Positions 1 through 4,998 of a DNA stretch of 5,100 nucleotides are shown in pieces. The position numbers and the translations under genes were made by a program. The notes under the pieces are model-generated. The model saw only the letters and a list, made by a program, of their open reading frames with translations, was not told the DNA's origin and did no database searches. This stretch comes from Collinsella aerofaciens (lineage in GTDB: Bacteria; Actinomycetota; Coriobacteriia; Coriobacteriales; Coriobacteriaceae). Where the stretch lies: NCBI GenBank assembly GCA_008671285.1, contig RPYR01000105.1, positions 1-5,100 on the forward strand. The letters are read 5' to 3'. Positions within the stretch are counted from its first letter, which is position 1; every line of letters starts with the position of its first letter.

Positions 1-582
1 CGGAGCGTTGAGATAGTCGCCGCTCCCCTGCTCCTCGTAGCGCGACTGCGAGAACAGCACGTCCATATCGAGCGTGGAGGCATCGACGATCGGCGCCGCC
101 GCATCAAAGAATGCCAGGGCATCGCCACCGACGAGCTTCATAACCTCTTCGCTCAGCGCCGGTGAACACAGCGGGCCCGCGGCAATGACCACGTGACCCT
201 CGGGAATCTGTGTGACCTCACCGTGCACGACCTCGATATTGGGACGGGCGGCAACCTCGGCCTCGACAAGCTCGGAAAACTTGACGCGGTCGACCGCCAA
301 GGCACCACCGGCGGGAACAGCGGCGCGATGGGCGCAATCGAGCAGGACTGAACCCATGCGCTCAAGCTCGGCCTTCAGCAAACCAGCCGCAGAATCCGGA
401 CGGGTCGACTTAAACGAATTGGAGCAGACGAGCTCTGCCAGGTGATCGGTATGGTGGGCCGGGGAGCTCACCTGGGGGCGCATCTCGCACAGCTTTACGG
501 CAAACCCGCGGTCTGCCAGCTGGATCGCGCACTCCGAACCCGCCAGACCGCCACCGATAACCGTCACCTGATCGAACTGCAT
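1..582 (-). CDS. trmFO: Methylenetetrahydrofolate--tRNA (uracil-5-)-methyltransferase TrmFO, N-terminal 194 residues (partial)
   Basis: FAD- and folate-dependent enzyme that methylates U54 in the T-loop of tRNA, taking the carbon from methylenetetrahydrofolate; it is cytoplasmic. The frame is open from ATG at 582 to the window edge, giving 194 residues; the family is usually about 430-450, so the C-terminal half lies outside. Visible motifs are the FAD-binding GGGLAGSE (10-17), the EMRP segment (33-36), PAHHTDHLAELVCSNSFKS (41-59), VPAGGALAVDR (89-99) and DYLNAP (189-194). Cys53 in LVCSN matches one of the two conserved cysteines studied in the Bacillus enzyme. The start is set by AAAGGTG 7 nt upstream and by alignment of the dinucleotide-binding motif at the extreme N-terminus. 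It follows dprA by 14 nt, so it is probably co-transcribed. The family call is firm; the state of the missing half is unknown. Confidence 0.96.
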   Translation of the reverse strand, partial: MQFDQVTVIGGGLAGSECAIQLADRGFAVKLCEMRPQVSSPAHHTDHLAELVCSNSFKSTRPDSAAGLLKAELERMGSVLLDCAHRAAVPAGGALAVDRVKFSELVEAEVAARPNIEVVHGEVTQIPEGHVVIAAGPLCSPALSEEVMKLVGGDALAFFDAAAPIVDASTLDMDVLFSQSRYEEQGSGDYLNAP

Positions 583-589
583 CTGCAAA

Positions 590-596
590 CACCTTT
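590..596 (-). promoter_or_regulatory. Ribosome binding site of trmFO
   Basis: AAAGGTG on the minus strand, 7 nt before the trmFO ATG. It starts immediately after the dprA stop codon TAG (599-597), so the whole 14-nt gap consists of this site plus its spacer. This leaves no room for a promoter in the gap and supports translation from the dprA message. Confidence 0.7.
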
Positions 597-1532
597 CTAA
601 TTGACACGTTTTCCATTGTGACCGAAGGGCGTCTGGGCGTGAAGGGCAAACTTGGAGGGCGCATACCTTCCATCCATCATGCGCTCGATAAGGCCCTCGA
701 GTTCAAGCGAACCCAAGAGTTTGAGTACGCCGACAGCATCGAGTGAGACGAGCGCCGCGATGTCGTCGACCTTGAGCGGAGAGGCGATGAGCGCATGCAT
801 CACGGTCTGCTGTGTTGGATTCAGGTCGGCAATGCCGGGAGCATCGGGGCGCGAGTAGCGCAGGGTGCCGTATATGCGAGAGATAGCCATCTCGATGGAC
901 TCCTCGTCGACAATGCAGCAGGCACCGTTCGCAATGAGGTAATTCGTGCCACGCGACTCGGGCGATAGGATCGACCCCGGCACGGCAAGAAGTTCGCGCC
1001 CCAAATCCATAGCAGCCTCAGCTGTAGAAAACGTCCCGGAAGGCATACCCGCCTCGGATACAAAGAGGGCTTGCGACAGGGCCGCGATCACGCGATTGCG
1101 GCGCGGAAAGGCAAACTTGCGCGGACCCATGCCCCACGGAGAGATCGACACGACCGCGCCGCCCGTATCGAGCGTGCGCGTAATAAGCCCCGCGCTCGAA
1201 CGCGGGTAGACCACGTCGGCGCCCGTCCCCAGCACCACGACGTGTTTGCCGCCGGCGTTGACCGCAGCCCAACCCGAGGCCTGGTCACAACCAACCGCGC
1301 CGCCCGAAACTACCGTCACTCCCGCCTCAACCGCCACCTTTGCCGCAAGCTCTGCCACGGCAAGACCATACGGCGAGGCCTTGCGCGCGCCGATGATGGA
1401 GAGCGCGGGTGTCGAAAGCACCTCGGGATTGCCGCGCACATAAAGCGTCTGGGGTACATCAGAAAGCTCCAAAACGGTCTCGGGATACAACGCATCACCT
1501 GGATGCAGCTCAAAGGTCCCCTCGGCCATCAT
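597..1532 (-). CDS. dprA: DNA-processing protein DprA (Smf family), 311 aa, without N-terminal SAM-like domain
   Basis: DprA binds incoming single-stranded DNA during natural transformation and loads RecA on it; it is cytoplasmic. The Rossmann-like domain covers about residues 10-225: ALYP (14-17), LYVRGNP (30-36), SIIGAR (45-50), VVSGGAVGCD (74-83), LGTGADVVYP (101-110), FPRRNRVIAALS (142-153), SGTFSTAEAA (165-174) and VPGS (184-187). A winged-helix-like tail starts near 237 (LNPTQQTVMHAL) and ends about 293 (GRYAPS). The SAM-like domain seen in many family members is absent; the protein begins about 15 residues before the Rossmann region. The loop usually written SGLARGID reads SGGAVGCD, and the usual SE before the proline is SISP. 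Tandem ATGs at 1532 and 1529 share one strong ribosome site, so the first residue could be either Met. The first ATG overlaps the comM stop. A longer in-frame extension to 1688 is only comM read in another frame. Whether this organism is transformable cannot be seen here. Confidence 0.95.
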   Translation of the reverse strand: MMAEGTFELHPGDALYPETVLELSDVPQTLYVRGNPEVLSTPALSIIGARKASPYGLAVAELAAKVAVEAGVTVVSGGAVGCDQASGWAAVNAGGKHVVVLGTGADVVYPRSSAGLITRTLDTGGAVVSISPWGMGPRKFAFPRRNRVIAALSQALFVSEAGMPSGTFSTAEAAMDLGRELLAVPGSILSPESRGTNYLIANGACCIVDEESIEMAISRIYGTLRYSRPDAPGIADLNPTQQTVMHALIASPLKVDDIAALVSLDAVGVLKLLGSLELEGLIERMMDGRYAPSKFALHAQTPFGHNGKRVN

Positions 1533-3052
1533 TGGTCCCTCCTTCCCTGGTACATCGCCGCCTCGAGCACGTGATCCTGCGTCACTTGCTCGCTCTCGGC
1601 GACGTCTGCAATCGTGCGCGCAATGCGAACCAGGCGCACGATGCCGCGGCCCGTGAGATGCGTGCGTTTGGACAGACCGAGCACACACTTCTCCGCCGCA
1701 TCATCGAGCTCAAAGGTCGAAACGACGCCGTCAATGGACCGTGTCTCGTCATCCTCGGCCTCGGCATCCGCATCGTCCATACGGGACTCGCGCCAGGCGC
1801 GAAAGGCGCGACCGCGCACAACGTAGTCACGTAACTCGGCCGACGACATACCCTCCGCGCCCTCGATAATCACCTGAGGGTCGGGACGGGTCACATCGAT
1901 CATCATGTCGATACGGTCGGCCAAAGGACCGCGCAGTTTAGACCGATAGCGCTCGACCATCGCCGCCGAGCAGCGACACGGTACCTCGCGATCGCCCAAA
2001 AAGCCGCAGGGGCAGGGATTGCTCGCAGCCAGCAGCTGAAAGCGCGACGGGAAGGTAAAAGCCCCGTCGACGCGTACGATCCTCACGTAGCCGCGCTCGA
2101 TGGGCTGACGCAGCGTCTGCAGCACGCCAGTGGGAAACTCGGCAAGCTCGTCCAAAAAGAGCACGCCGCCATGAGCAAGGCTGATCTCACCCGGGTGCAC
2201 CGGGCGCCCGCCGCCGATAAGGCCTGCGGTCGAAATACTGTGGTGGGGACTGCGGAAGGGGCGGTGCCCCGCCAACAAGCCATCAATGTTCTCACCCAAA
2301 ACCGAATGGATGCACAGTGCCTCCTGCTGATCCTCAACGGAAAGCTCGGGCAGGATGCCGGTCATACGGCGTGCGAGCATCGTCTTGCCCGATCCCGGAG
2401 ACCCGATCATGAGCAAGCCGAGTTCTCCTGCCGCCGCAAGCGCCATGCCGCGTTTAGCGACTTCCTGCCCCAGCACGTCTGCATAGTCGAGCTCGGGCTC
2501 AAAGGTCGCCTCGACACCCTCGGAATCCAAGTAGTGCCGTGCGGCATCGCCCATGCCGTGAGCAAGCTGAGACAGATGGTCGATAAAGCCGCAATCCACG
2601 CCCGCGAGTGGCACATGCTGGTCGGACCTGCCGGCGATAAAAGACAGCCCCATGTCGCGAGCCAATAGCTGAAACGCCACCTCGCCTTTGACAGGAAGCA
2701 CCGTGCCGTCCAAGCCGAGCTCGCCGGCGATAAGACAACGATCGAGGTTGTCGCGGGGAATCTGACCATCGGCCGCTAGAACCGCGATGGCGATGGGCAG
2801 ATCAAAGCCGCTACCGGTCTTGCGAATATCGCCGGGCGCCAGATTGACCGTAATGCCCGAGCGCGGGATCTCAAAGCCGGCCGAGCGCATCGCACAGCGA
2901 ATACGACCACGTGACTCCATCACCTCCATACTCGGGATGCCGAGCATCTGAATGCCCGGAACGCCGCCGGCAAGCGAGACCTCGACCGTGACGTGAATCG
3001 CCTCGACGCCGCGGATGCAGGCCGCGTGAACGGCAAACGTCTCGAACGCCAT
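1529..3052 (-). CDS. comM: YifB/ComM-family AAA+ ATPase (Mg-chelatase-like), 507 aa
   Basis: Members of this family form hexameric motors; ComM of Gram-negative bacteria promotes branch migration during integration of transforming DNA. Length is normal (about 505 in the family). Domains: an N-terminal S5-fold ChlI-type domain (about 5-165, with ITVNLAPGDIRKTG at 67-80 and FDLPIAIAVLAA at 83-94), the AAA+ core (about 190-390) and a C-terminal Mg-chelatase domain (about 405-503). Walker A is GSPGSGKT (217-224, Lys223) and Walker B is LFLDE (298-302). The family block FRSPHHSIS-AGLIGGG lies at 266-282. A CxC-x9-CxC cysteine set (347, 349, 359, 361) may bind metal. GPLADRID (375-382) is the usual downstream motif. 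An acidic stretch (426-436) sits in the C-terminal part, and ARTIADVAES (478-487) is the typical late motif. The start at 3052 is chosen because the conserved N-terminus begins there; it shares one base with the yraN stop (TGATG). The older name is Mg-chelatase-like protein, but nothing here suggests a pigment pathway. Confidence 0.95.
   Translation of the reverse strand: MAFETFAVHAACIRGVEAIHVTVEVSLAGGVPGIQMLGIPSMEVMESRGRIRCAMRSAGFEIPRSGITVNLAPGDIRKTGSGFDLPIAIAVLAADGQIPRDNLDRCLIAGELGLDGTVLPVKGEVAFQLLARDMGLSFIAGRSDQHVPLAGVDCGFIDHLSQLAHGMGDAARHYLDSEGVEATFEPELDYADVLGQEVAKRGMALAAAGELGLLMIGSPGSGKTMLARRMTGILPELSVEDQQEALCIHSVLGENIDGLLAGHRPFRSPHHSISTAGLIGGGRPVHPGEISLAHGGVLFLDELAEFPTGVLQTLRQPIERGYVRIVRVDGAFTFPSRFQLLAASNPCPCGFLGDREVPCRCSAAMVERYRSKLRGPLADRIDMMIDVTRPDPQVIIEGAEGMSSAELRDYVVRGRAFRAWRESRMDDADAEAEDDETRSIDGVVSTFELDDAAEKCVLGLSKRTHLTGRGIVRLVRIARTIADVAESEQVTQDHVLEAAMYQGRRDQ
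1538..1544 (-). promoter_or_regulatory. Strong ribosome binding site of dprA inside the comM 3' end
   Basis: AAGGAGG on the minus strand lies within the last codons of comM (Gly-Arg-Arg). It is 5 nt from the first ATG (1532) and 8 nt from the second (1529). It rules out the upstream in-frame extension as the real start and makes dprA translation partly independent of pure coupling to comM. Confidence 0.85.
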
Positions 3053-3537
3053 CACGACACCTGCCAATCGAACGCGTTGTACTGATGCTCGATCTCGGCG
3101 ATATGCCCGCCGCGAATGGTGACACCCACGGCATCGAAGCGGATCGCCTTGAGCGGATAGTGCTCCATGAGATAGCAACTTGCGATACGGCGATACCGAC
3201 GCTGTTTTTGGGCATCCACGGCCTCCTCGGGAAAGACCCGCGTGGTGCAATCCAGGGCGACGCGCCTGGTCTTGACCTCGGCCATCACCACGACATCGTC
3301 AAGCTCATCGAGCAGCACCAGATCGGCCTCGCCCTCGGTGCAACGATAACCCTGCTCCAGCAAGGTGTAGCCGCGCTCGTTAAAGTAGTCGATGGTGATT
3401 AGCTCGCCCAGCATGCCCAGCTCACGGGGACTGAGTCCCTTGATAAACTCGGGCGCCATCGCCCCGCAGTCGAGCTCGCCGTTTTCCCAACGCTCCTTGA
3501 GCTGCTGCGTCTTGCTCTTTTTGCTTGCGGCACTCAT
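3052..3537 (-). CDS. yraN: YraN-family (UPF0102) predicted nuclease-like protein, 161 aa with N-terminal extension
   Basis: UPF0102 proteins have a predicted PD-(D/E)XK endonuclease fold related to Holliday-junction resolvases; the cellular role is not settled. The conserved core runs from about 40 to 140: GELITIDYFNERGYTLLEQ (44-62), EGEADLV (68-74), VMAEVKTRR (84-92), EEAVDAQKQRRYRRIASCYL (104-123) and RFDAVGV (133-139). The active-site set expected of the fold is visible as Glu45, Asp72, Glu87 and Lys89. The core is preceded by about 40 extra residues, lysine-rich at the start (SKKSKTQQLKER), whereas most family members are about 115-130 residues and begin near the GELIT-like segment. The ATG at 3537 is fixed by AAAGGAG 5 nt upstream; a longer in-frame reading to 3627 has no comparable site. 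It is the first gene of the yraN-comM-dprA-trmFO block, a neighbourhood common for this family and consistent with a DNA-processing role by inference only. Confidence 0.92.
   Translation of the reverse strand: MSAASKKSKTQQLKERWENGELDCGAMAPEFIKGLSPRELGMLGELITIDYFNERGYTLLEQGYRCTEGEADLVLLDELDDVVVMAEVKTRRVALDCTTRVFPEEAVDAQKQRRYRRIASCYLMEHYPLKAIRFDAVGVTIRGGHIAEIEHQYNAFDWQVS
3058..3062 (-). promoter_or_regulatory. Weak ribosome binding site of comM
   Basis: AGGTG on the minus strand, 5 nt before the comM ATG and inside the last codons of yraN. It is weaker than the sites of dprA and yraN, and the start and stop codons share a base, so comM is probably translated largely by re-initiation after yraN. 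Confidence 0.45.
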
Positions 3538-3542
3538 GGGAT

Positions 3543-3549
3543 CTCCTTT
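3543..3549 (-). promoter_or_regulatory. Ribosome binding site of yraN
   Basis: AAAGGAG on the minus strand, 5 nt before the ATG at 3537. It decides the start in favour of the 161-residue product. The 3' arm of an inverted repeat (3550-3555) abuts it directly, so its access could depend on folding of the leader. Confidence 0.8.
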
Positions 3550-3595
3550 CCCGCACACTGCATTGCCCCGATGATGAGGGCACCTTTCATGCGGG
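3550..3595 (-). repeat. Nested inverted repeat in the yraN leader
   Basis: On the minus strand CCCGCA (3595-3590) is complementary to TGCGGG (3555-3550), and inside it GCCC (3581-3578) pairs with GGGC (3568-3565) over a 9-nt loop. The 3' arm ends exactly where the yraN Shine-Dalgarno sequence begins. There is no T-tract after it, so it is not a terminator. The stems are short and the inner spacers unpaired, so it may be chance; I infer a possible translation-control or mRNA-stability element. Confidence 0.35.
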
Positions 3596-3597
3596 TA

Positions 3598-3627
3598 AGT
3601 ACAGGAAGCAAACCAAAAGCTGACCAA
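3598..3627 (-). promoter_or_regulatory. Weak candidate promoter for the yraN-comM-dprA-trmFO block
   Basis: On the minus strand TTGGTC (3627-3622), an 18-nt spacer and TGTACT (3603-3598) match the sigma70 hexamers at 3 and 4 of 6 positions. It lies between the rnhB terminator and yraN, where a promoter would be expected if that terminator is efficient. The predicted transcript would start near 3591 with a leader of about 55 nt. The match is poor and the call rests mostly on position. Confidence 0.25.
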
Positions 3628-3635
3628 ATGCCGTC

Positions 3636-3676
3636 AAAAAAAGGGCCGTACGCAGCAATGCTGTTGCATACGGCCC
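3636..3676 (-). terminator. Intrinsic terminator after rnhB
   Basis: On the minus strand a perfect 8-bp stem GGGCCGTA / TACGGCCC (3676-3669 with 3650-3643) continues, after one mismatch, into a 6-bp inner stem with one wobble pair and a 4-nt loop. Seven T residues follow at 3642-3636. It begins 50 nt after the rnhB stop. Orientation and T-tract place it as the end of the rnhB transcript. It separates rnhB from yraN, implying that yraN has its own promoter or relies on read-through. Confidence 0.9.
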
Positions 3677-3726
3677 GCTACCAGCAGGTTTATAAAACCC
3701 TAGAGGTCCCTGTCTCCACAATTGAC

Positions 3727-4515
3727 CTAGAAAAGGCGCTCAGTCTGCAGAAAGTTTCCGCAAAAGCTCACACGATGCAGTGGACAAAGTCCATGTTTTC
3801 GAATGGCCTCGATGTGCTCGGGGCTCGCATAGCCCTTCGATTCGGCCAGATGGTACTCGGGATACTCGGCGTCGTACTCAACCATCATCTCGTCACGCGT
3901 GACCTTTGCCATGATGGATGCCGCGGCGATACAGGCGATCTTGGCATCGCCCTTCACCACGTCGCGCTCATTGGGAACGGCGCCCAAGGGGTTGCCATCC
4001 ATGAGGACGCAATCGGGCTCGAGCCCCGTATCGGCCACGGCGCCCGCAACGGCGGTACGGATAGCACGGGCCATGCCCATCTCATGGATATCCTTAGGCG
4101 CGATATGGCAAAAACCGATCGCCGTCGCCACCTCGGCAATCTTCACTGAGAACAACTCGCGGCGCGCCGGCGTGAGCTTTTTGGAATCGTTGATGCCCCA
4201 GACACGCGGCTCCATAGGAAGGCAGACAGCGCATACCGTCAAAGGACCGGCCACCGATCCGCGACCCACCTCGTCGACACCAACGACCACCCCATCGCCG
4301 CCAAGCTCACGCATAAGCTCGTACATGTCATTGACGCGCTCGCGCTCGGCAAGCTCTTTGGCATGGCGTTTGAGGGCGCGTTCGCAAGCCTTGATCACCT
4401 GCTGGCGCGGGTCCTCGCGATAATGCTCCACGAGGGCGGGAATCTCCTCAAACGTAGCGCTCGCCAACTCACCGGCAACCTGCGATGCCGAAACCGAGCT
4501 CGTCATGTTGGCCAT
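3727..4515 (-). CDS. rnhB: Ribonuclease HII, 262 aa with N-terminal extension
   Basis: Cytoplasmic endonuclease that cuts the RNA strand of RNA-DNA hybrids and incises 5' of single ribonucleotides embedded in DNA. The catalytic core starts near residue 77: VGVDEVGRGSVAGPL (78-92), NDSKKLTPARR (109-119), LMDGN (171-175), KGDAKIACIAAASIMAKVTRD (188-208), ESKGYASPEHIEAIRKHG (225-242) and HRVSF (247-251). The four metal-binding acids are present as Asp81, Glu82, Asp173 and Asp190. About 70 residues precede the core; they look helical and charged (CERALKRHAKELAERERV, 44-61), as in the longer RNase HII proteins of some Gram-positive bacteria. The start at 4515 has AAGGAGG 7 nt upstream; an ATG at 4533 is in frame but would place the ribosome site inside its own codons. 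It follows rplS after a terminator and is itself followed by one, so it may be a low-level read-through cistron. Confidence 0.97.
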   Translation of the reverse strand: MANMTSSVSASQVAGELASATFEEIPALVEHYREDPRQQVIKACERALKRHAKELAERERVNDMYELMRELGGDGVVVGVDEVGRGSVAGPLTVCAVCLPMEPRVWGINDSKKLTPARRELFSVKIAEVATAIGFCHIAPKDIHEMGMARAIRTAVAGAVADTGLEPDCVLMDGNPLGAVPNERDVVKGDAKIACIAAASIMAKVTRDEMMVEYDAEYPEYHLAESKGYASPEHIEAIRKHGLCPLHRVSFCGNFLQTERLF

Positions 4516-4522
4516 ACCAGGC

Positions 4523-4529
4523 CCTCCTT
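4523..4529 (-). promoter_or_regulatory. Strong ribosome binding site deciding the rnhB start
   Basis: AAGGAGG on the minus strand with a 7-nt spacer to the ATG at 4515. The alternative in-frame ATG at 4533 overlaps this site and is thereby disfavoured. The first two bases of the site also belong to a 10-bp palindrome (4528-4537). Confidence 0.85.
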
Positions 4530-4537
4530 GCATGCAA
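4528..4537. repeat. Perfect 10-bp palindrome TTGCATGCAA before rnhB
   Basis: TTGCATGCAA reads the same on both strands. It sits between the T-tract of the rplS terminator and the rnhB Shine-Dalgarno sequence, overlapping the latter by two bases. A hairpin would need a tight loop, so a protein site or chance are both more likely than RNA structure. I cannot assign a binder. Confidence 0.3.
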
Positions 4538-4543
4538 ATCAGA

Positions 4544-4574
4544 TAAAAAGAAGGGCCACCCGAAGGTGACCCTT
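4544..4574 (-). terminator. Intrinsic terminator after rplS with C(UUCG)G tetraloop
   Basis: On the minus strand AAGGGTCACC (4574-4565), loop TTCG (4564-4561) and GGTGGCCCTT (4560-4551) form a 10-bp stem with one G-U pair, closed by the very stable C(UUCG)G tetraloop and followed by CTTTTTAT (4550-4543). It begins 34 nt after the rplS stop. On the plus strand the hairpin has no T-tract, so it acts for rplS only. Just 28 nt separate it from the rnhB start codon, too little for an ordinary separate promoter. Confidence 0.95.
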
Positions 4575-4575
4575 G

Positions 4576-4593
4576 TGTCCAAACGAGTGGACA
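4576..4593 (-). repeat. Small hairpin in the rplS 3' untranslated region
   Basis: On the minus strand TGTCCA (4593-4588) and TGGACA (4581-4576) form a perfect 6-bp stem with a 6-nt loop. It ends one base before the terminator stem, giving two hairpins in tandem. It could protect the 3' end of the rplS message, but it has no T-tract of its own and may be incidental. Confidence 0.45.
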
Positions 4594-4608
4594 GACGCTG
4601 CGATCTTC

Positions 4609-4950
4609 TTAGCGCTTCTCGGGGATGCGAGCAGCCTTGCCCACCTTGTCGCGGAGGTAGTACAGCTTGGCGCGACGGACGCGACCATGACGAACGACCT
4701 CGAGCTTGGCGATCTTGGGGCTGTGAAGCGGGAAGGTACGCTCAACACCGACACCGAAGGACATCTTGCGGACGGTGAAGGTCTCGCGGGCACCGGCGCC
4801 GGCCATGCGGATGACGTCGCCCTGGAAGACCTGGATGCGCTCGCGGTCGCCTTCCTTAATGCGGTAGTGAACCTTGACGTTGTCGGCGACGCGAACCTGA
4901 GGAATGTCCTCGCGGATCTGCTGACGCTCGATTGCGCGGATGTAATCCAT
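4609..4950 (-). CDS. rplS: 50S ribosomal protein bL19 (L19), 113 aa
   Basis: Structural protein of the large ribosomal subunit located at the interface with the 30S subunit. The whole sequence matches the family without gaps that I can see: [18 protein letters not shown] (1-18), [20 protein letters not shown] (26-45), [20 protein letters not shown] (56-75), [20 protein letters not shown] (77-96) and [13 protein letters not shown] (97-109), with the usual basic C-terminal half. Length is normal. The start is ATG at 4950, with AAGGA 7 nt upstream; a TTG two codons earlier is in frame but almost touches the ribosome site. The gene has its own promoter-like sequence and a strong terminator, so it is probably expressed mainly as a single cistron. 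In many bacteria it follows trmD; the upstream gene is outside this window. Confidence 0.98.
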   Translation of the reverse strand: MDYIRAIERQQIREDIPQVRVADNVKVHYRIKEGDRERIQVFQGDVIRMAGAGARETFTVRKMSFGVGVERTFPLHSPKIAKLEVVRHGRVRRAKLYYLRDKVGKAARIPEKR

Positions 4951-4957
4951 GTGCAAT

Positions 4958-4962
4958 TCCTT
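4958..4962 (-). promoter_or_regulatory. Ribosome binding site of rplS
   Basis: AAGGA on the minus strand, 7 nt before the ATG at 4950. It excludes the TTG at 4956 as the start. A 6-bp leader hairpin (4975-4998) lies 12 nt upstream. Confidence 0.75.
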
Positions 4963-4974
4963 ACTCTTCTAGAG

Positions 4975-4998
4975 GTGCCGTACCACCTTGGCCGGCAC
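4975..4998 (-). promoter_or_regulatory. Leader hairpin in the rplS 5' untranslated region
   Basis: On the minus strand GTGCCG (4998-4993) pairs with CGGCAC (4980-4975) around a 12-nt loop that can hold an inner CC/GG pair. A tiny second stem CTCT-AGA-AGAG (4974-4964) follows before the Shine-Dalgarno sequence. Structured leaders that bind their own product are known for bL19 genes in some phyla. Whether this one works that way is inference; I do not recognise the published consensus here. Confidence 0.45.

Noticed and set aside
1533..1688. 52-residue N-terminal extension of dprA
   Set aside because: The bases encode the conserved C-terminus of comM in another frame; the strong ribosome site points to 1532 or 1529.
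1071..1834. Overlapping plus-strand open frames of 167 and 141 codons opposite dprA and comM
   Set aside because: Arg- and Ala-rich translations without recognisable motifs, and no ribosome sites; both are antisense to conserved genes.
2171..2668. Plus-strand open frame of 165 codons opposite comM
   Set aside because: It mirrors the conserved AAA+ core of comM and has no independent support.
1529..3052. comM as a magnesium chelatase subunit of a pigment pathway
   Set aside because: The domain order and length match YifB/ComM, and the neighbours are DNA-processing genes; no other chelatase subunit is present.
3053..3250. 66-residue N-terminal extension of comM
   Set aside because: It overlaps the conserved core of yraN, and the family's N-terminus begins exactly at the ATG at 3052.
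3677..3726. TATAAA and the short palindrome GGTTTTATAAACC after rnhB as a promoter
   Set aside because: A good -10-like hexamer exists on the minus strand, but no -35 is found at 16-18 nt, and a transcript from it would run straight into the terminator at 3676-3636.
3571..4149. Plus-strand open frame of 192 codons
   Set aside because: It lies over rnhB and its terminator on the opposite strand, lacks a ribosome site, and its translation shows no family motif. GC-rich coding DNA often leaves such open antisense frames.
3899..4423. Plus-strand open frame of 174 codons opposite rnhB
   Set aside because: Low-complexity Ser/Arg/Ala-rich translation and complete overlap with the clearly conserved rnhB.
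4951..4956. TTG start for rplS two codons upstream
   Set aside because: It sits one or two bases from the Shine-Dalgarno AAGGA, too close for initiation; ATG at 4950 has ideal spacing.
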